Source of the DNA: PALSA-270 sp963770915
GTDB taxonomy: Bacteria; Acidobacteriota; Terriglobia; Terriglobales; Acidobacteriaceae
DNA: 64,000 bases
NCBI GenBank assembly: GCA_963770915.1
Contig: CAVYRG010000001.1
Coordinates: 372,001-436,000, forward strand
Direction of reading: 5' to 3'
Both the position numbers and the translations under genes were made by a program. Shown piece after piece: positions 60,930 through 64,000 of the stretch. Each line of letters begins with the position of its first letter. Within the stretch, counting starts at the first letter, position 1. The notes below the pieces were generated by a model that was given only the letters and a program-made list of their open reading frames with translations, made no database searches and had not been told where the DNA came from.

Positions 60930-62912
60930 CTACTCGACCGTCGCGGTCAAGCCCGAAGGCGGCTCGAGAGCGTTTCCGGTTGGCGGCGGGCTGCCCGCGC
61001 TGCCATCACTCTGGTACACCCGCTCGTCGAACTGGCGAAGGTGTCCCCAGGGCGTTGAGTAGCTAGAGTCCAGCGGAAGATTGGTCCACGCCAGTGCCGC
61101 CGGGATATTGTAGGCGTGGCCATTGATATTTTGCCCACCGGAAACGTCCGGTCCAATGGCGGGCAGGGGAGGCGTAGCGTAAGACGCACAACTCGTCGGG
61201 AATGAACTCCAACTTGTACAGGTCTTCCACCAGCTCAATCCGGTACCACCGCTGGGATGTGCGGTTACGTTCATAAAGAACGAAACCGGCAAACTCTGAC
61301 TCGAGGGCGCGGGATTCTGAAACGGGGTGGAATTCGCCCCGAAACTAGAAAGATTGCTCGGAACCTCTGCACTGTCGAAGTTGGTCTTGTTGCAGTGAGC
61401 GTCTCCCCCACTGCAGAGGACGTAGTTAGCCCAGCGCATGAGGGACTTCGTCGTTAGCCCGTTCGCTCCGCCGTCCAGGAGACGACTGTCCACGGAGATA
61501 ACCGCCCCATAGGAACTGCTGGACGATCCCCCGCCAATCGCGTTGCCGATGATATTGTCAAAGCGGGCCCAACCGCCAATCTCAAACCCCGGACCGGTGA
61601 CCGAGGGGTATTCCCAATCGATTCCCGAAATGTAGTTGCGGAACCAGGTATTGAAATTGTGAGTCGCCCAGGTATCGTCGTCCAGCGTATAGCCCATTTG
61701 GTTCCCTTCCCTCAGCAGAAAGGAGGTGCCCGCATGGTGCTGAAACTCGCCATTGGAAACAAAGCCAGTGTTGGCGGCAGTGGGGAAATAATTGTAGGCA
61801 TACACCTGGTCTACTTGATCGCCGAAGCCTGCAACAAAGCCTCCCTCGACAATATTGTTGAGGAACAAGAAATCGGACTGCGATGTTTCGCCGCCGTCAT
61901 ATCCCCACTCGGCGAGGTAGTTGATCCCGGTGGTCGTGTTGCTGATGTAGCTGTTTGAAACCAGGCTGTGCGCGTCGAAATGGAAGGTCAATAACAGGCC
62001 GCCCGAAGTGCTGACCAGCCGCACGCCCTTGATCCAACAGGCGTAAGTTCCATCCAGGGCGATTGGTCCGACAATGGTTAAATCCTCGACTCCCACGCCC
62101 ACGGTGCCGCTGGTATTTAGCCACGTCAGGGCCACGGTTCGTTGGGTTGACCAATTGGAGTTCGCCAGCGGAGAAGTAAAACTAACCGTGTTTCCGCTGA
62201 CTCCCCCGGAAGGTATCCAAATCACACGCTCCTGAAAGTGAGGATTGGTTGTGCTGCCGCCATTGCGGTCGCAAGCGCTGGAAAGACCGCAGACCCAAGG
62301 ACCGCGAGGATCGGAATACGATCCGGTACAGTTTGTCCCGCTACCGTAATGGGTAAAGTTCGCATTGGGAGCGCTGAATCCATCGTCACACTGCTCGATC
62401 GAGGCGATCCTTCCCGCGGAAGGTGGACTCTGAACTGTGATGGATGAGGCTCCCTTCGCAGGGTTGGCCGTCAACAGCGTAGCCCCTGCCCAGTACCCGC
62501 TTCCAACGTTGATCGCACCTCCACTGAGTTGGGTTGCGGAAGCTCCGCTGCCCCGCAGGGTGACGTTGTTGTTAGATACGGTTACGCTACCCCCAAGAGC
62601 AAACGTGCCGGCCGGGATCTGGACATAGCTGCCAGCCGGAGCAGAAGAGATGGCTGCACCGATGGTTGCGGCTGTGACATTTCCTCCTGCGACGGTATTG
62701 CACTGCGACGTAGTACATTTCGTTCGTGCTGGCGGCGACCAGGGATTTGCGGTAGTCTCTCCGTCCGGCAGGGTTGGCGGGAGCCCTGCATTGTTCCAGT
62801 CAAAGGCCCGGCTGGGCGCTAATATTCCGGACCAAGATTGTCCATATGAAGGTAGAGAAAACAAAAGCAAGAGCGAGATAAGGGGGAAAAACAGCGAAAA
62901 GTCGCGTTTCAT
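60930..62912 (-). CDS. Secreted right-handed beta-helix (pectate-lyase-like) protein with PPSGLTATVE tail
   Basis: 660 aa from ATG 62912 (AGAGGT 4 nt upstream). Signal peptide MKRDFSLFFPLISLLLLFSLPSYG-QS. A region like the pectate-lyase/right-handed beta-helix start (GGNVTAATIGAAISSAPAGSYVQIPAGTFALGGSVTVSNNNVTLRGSG) is followed by repeated turn motifs (VEDLTIVGPIALDG, SLVSNSYISNTTTGINYLAEWGYDG, NNIVEGG). It may cleave or bind the exopolysaccharide; no lyase catalytic residues could be fixed. It ends EPPSGLTATVE, almost the same decapeptide as the gene 225 bp away. Confidence 0.78.
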   Translation of the reverse strand: MKRDFSLFFPLISLLLLFSLPSYGQSWSGILAPSRAFDWNNAGLPPTLPDGETTANPWSPPARTKCTTSQCNTVAGGNVTAATIGAAISSAPAGSYVQIPAGTFALGGSVTVSNNNVTLRGSGASATQLSGGAINVGSGYWAGATLLTANPAKGASSITVQSPPSAGRIASIEQCDDGFSAPNANFTHYGSGTNCTGSYSDPRGPWVCGLSSACDRNGGSTTNPHFQERVIWIPSGGVSGNTVSFTSPLANSNWSTQRTVALTWLNTSGTVGVGVEDLTIVGPIALDGTYACWIKGVRLVSTSGGLLLTFHFDAHSLVSNSYISNTTTGINYLAEWGYDGGETSQSDFLFLNNIVEGGFVAGFGDQVDQVYAYNYFPTAANTGFVSNGEFQHHAGTSFLLREGNQMGYTLDDDTWATHNFNTWFRNYISGIDWEYPSVTGPGFEIGGWARFDNIIGNAIGGGSSSSSYGAVISVDSRLLDGGANGLTTKSLMRWANYVLCSGGDAHCNKTNFDSAEVPSNLSSFGANSTPFQNPAPSSQSLPVSFFMNVTAHPSGGTGLSWWKTCTSWSSFPTSCASYATPPLPAIGPDVSGGQNINGHAYNIPAALAWTNLPLDSSYSTPWGHLRQFDERVYQSDGSAGSPPPTGNALEPPSGLTATVE

Positions 62913-63186
62913 TTACCTCTGGCCCTCCGACGACCGGTGTTCGGCACCACGAGGAAAGCCTAAGCGATGTACGCAGTGAGCGCAATACTCGGAAGTACGA
63001 CTGACGAATCCAAAGAGCAGTGGGCAGTGAGCGTTCGGCCATGGCCGTCCGCAGTGCCCATCACCCAACCGATTCCATTTCTCTCCGAGAAAACGCTTCG
63101 CCGCCCTACCACCAACCTTAGGCTCATGCTTCGGGATTGGTCGCCCACGGATCCACGCGCACGCAGCATCGGAACAGAGAGGAAGC

Positions 63187-64000
63187 TTATACCCGGCTCC
63201 CCGCGTACGGAGCCGCATCTTTGTGGGAGGCCACAGTGCCGGCGGCTAAGGCCTTCGGTGGCAGAAAATCTGGCTTGGGGCCCCGCCGTAAAACCCAATG
63301 CAGAACTCTTGTCGTATCCTGCGCTTTCCCGTCCCAGGTCAGGCGTTCTCGGGCATAAGCCATTCCTTGCCGGCGCAACCGCTCGAGGTGATCCCGATTG
63401 TGGGCCAGTTCCATCAGAGCCTCCTCGAGGTGAGTCACGAGGTCGCTTTCATTGGTAAGAGGCACCTTGTACCCCACCTCTGGGTAAACGATATCTCCGG
63501 GTCCGCCGAAGTCCGCTACCACCGGGACGGCGCCACAGGCGAGAGCCTCAAAAACCACTCCGCCGCCGAAATCGCGAACCGAGGGAAAGACCAGTGCATC
63601 AGCCGATCGCAGCTGCTTAAGGACTTCCGCATGGCCTACCCAGCCACAGAAGACGACATTCTTCTCAATCCCCAGAGTTCTCACCAACTGCTCCAGGCTG
63701 TTTCGCTCCGGCCCATCGCCCAACACGGTAAAGCGAGCCAAATCGCTACGCAAAAGCGGCGCAGCCGCGCGTAAAGCCATATCGCAACCCTTCCGGGGCA
63801 CTAGGTTTCCAACAAAGACCAATTCCAGCCGGGCGTCAGGGTCCGCACTGCGCGAGTCGTCAGAACATAGGGAAGGATCGATGCCATTTTCGGGTACAAA
63901 GAATACTTTATCTTGATACCGGGCAAACTCCGCACATGTCTGGGACGAAGCGGCGATAATCGCTGCTGCGTGGCGATAAGTGGAATGTGCAAAAGGCAGA
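63187..64000 (-). CDS. Family 4 glycosyltransferase, N-terminal part beyond the window
   Basis: The frame stays open from the TAA at 63187 up to 64000, so the gene starts outside. The readable 271 codons cover the end of the N-terminal GT-B domain (HSTYRHAAAIIAASSQT, KVFFVPENGID) and the whole C-terminal domain (LVFVGNLVPRKGCDMALRAAAPLL, VVFCGWVGHAEVLKQLRSADALVFPSVRDFGGGVVFEALACGAVPVVADFGGPGDIV). The PSVRDFGGGVVFEAL segment holds the donor-binding Glu residues. The C-terminal tail is Lys/Pro-rich. The 274 bp downstream to 62913 showed no gene. Confidence 0.88.
   Translation of the reverse strand, partial: LPFAHSTYRHAAAIIAASSQTCAEFARYQDKVFFVPENGIDPSLCSDDSRSADPDARLELVFVGNLVPRKGCDMALRAAAPLLRSDLARFTVLGDGPERNSLEQLVRTLGIEKNVVFCGWVGHAEVLKQLRSADALVFPSVRDFGGGVVFEALACGAVPVVADFGGPGDIVYPEVGYKVPLTNESDLVTHLEEALMELAHNRDHLERLRRQGMAYARERLTWDGKAQDTTRVLHWVLRRGPKPDFLPPKALAAGTVASHKDAAPYAGSRV

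Noticed and set aside
62967..63458. Plus-strand frame of 163 codons near the window end
   Set aside because: Overlaps the partial GT4 gene in antisense and has low-complexity Pro/Arg composition.
26992..64000. PEP-CTERM sorting tails for the exosortase
   Set aside because: Read the C-termini of the secreted proteins at 31378, 59962 and 60930; none has VPEP followed by a membrane helix and Arg cluster.

Overview
The window looks like a chromosomal segment of a GC-rich Acidobacteriota bacterium, probably of the Terriglobia/Koribacter type. This is inferred from gene content and style rather than from a marker gene. The indicators are secreted beta-propeller/Ig-like proteins ending in a transmembrane-CGGG tail, long ASH ('choice-of-anchor D') repeat proteins, TonB C-terminal proteins without a TonB system nearby, a type IV minor pilin operon with a very large PilX-like member, and an exosortase inside a polysaccharide locus. 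No rRNA, tRNA, CRISPR array or insertion sequence was recognised.

Layout. Positions 1-24059 are a mixed region with mostly plus-strand genes: a truncated secreted Asp-box protein, proC, a GAF-TonB fusion (minus), an MFS transporter, a UDP-glucuronate decarboxylase-like gene, a receiver-PilZ-PilZ protein (minus), a small zinc-finger membrane protein, a four-gene minor pilin operon (fimT/pilV/pilW/pilX-like, 11438-16722) closed by a perfect terminator, a HAD hydrolase, a zinc-ribbon/NTF2-like protein (minus), a small TonB-domain protein (minus), and two paralogous ASH-Fn3 surface proteins. From 24081 to 64000 every recognised gene lies on the minus strand.

The 40 kb minus-strand block is mainly an exopolysaccharide locus. 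It encodes several nucleotide-sugar routes: dTDP-4-keto-6-deoxyglucose and its 3,5-epimer (rfbB, rfbA, rfbC; no rfbD), CDP-4-keto-6-deoxyglucose (rfbF, rfbG plus a second RfbC-like epimerase; no E1/E3), GDP-D-glycero-alpha-D-manno-heptose (gmhA, hddA, gmhB, hddC), and GDP-mannuronate (algD-like). It also has six glycosyltransferases (one cut by the window end), a GT39-like membrane protein, a Wzx-like flippase, PIG-L and NodB-type deacetylases, a FemAB/GNAT-like protein, an ATP-grasp protein, two FAD oxidoreductases, an exosortase with a coupled small protein, and three secreted proteins. No priming glycosyltransferase, Wzy polymerase, Wza/Wzc exporter or PEP-CTERM substrate is visible, so the locus probably continues past 64000 or is completed elsewhere.

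The least explained parts are: (i) a C-terminal tail PPS-x-LTA-x-V shared by two neighbouring secreted proteins (59962, 60930); (ii) a pair of paralogous secreted 'ENPISE' proteins lying 27 kb apart in the locus; (iii) a duplicated Cys-rich domain protein (43062-44174); (iv) an exosortase without visible substrates; (v) an algD-overlapping protein of possible alpha/alpha-toroid type; and (vi) a highly structured leader before the ASH protein at 19432. Start codons were re-chosen from Shine-Dalgarno sequences, domain starts and stop-start overlaps where possible.
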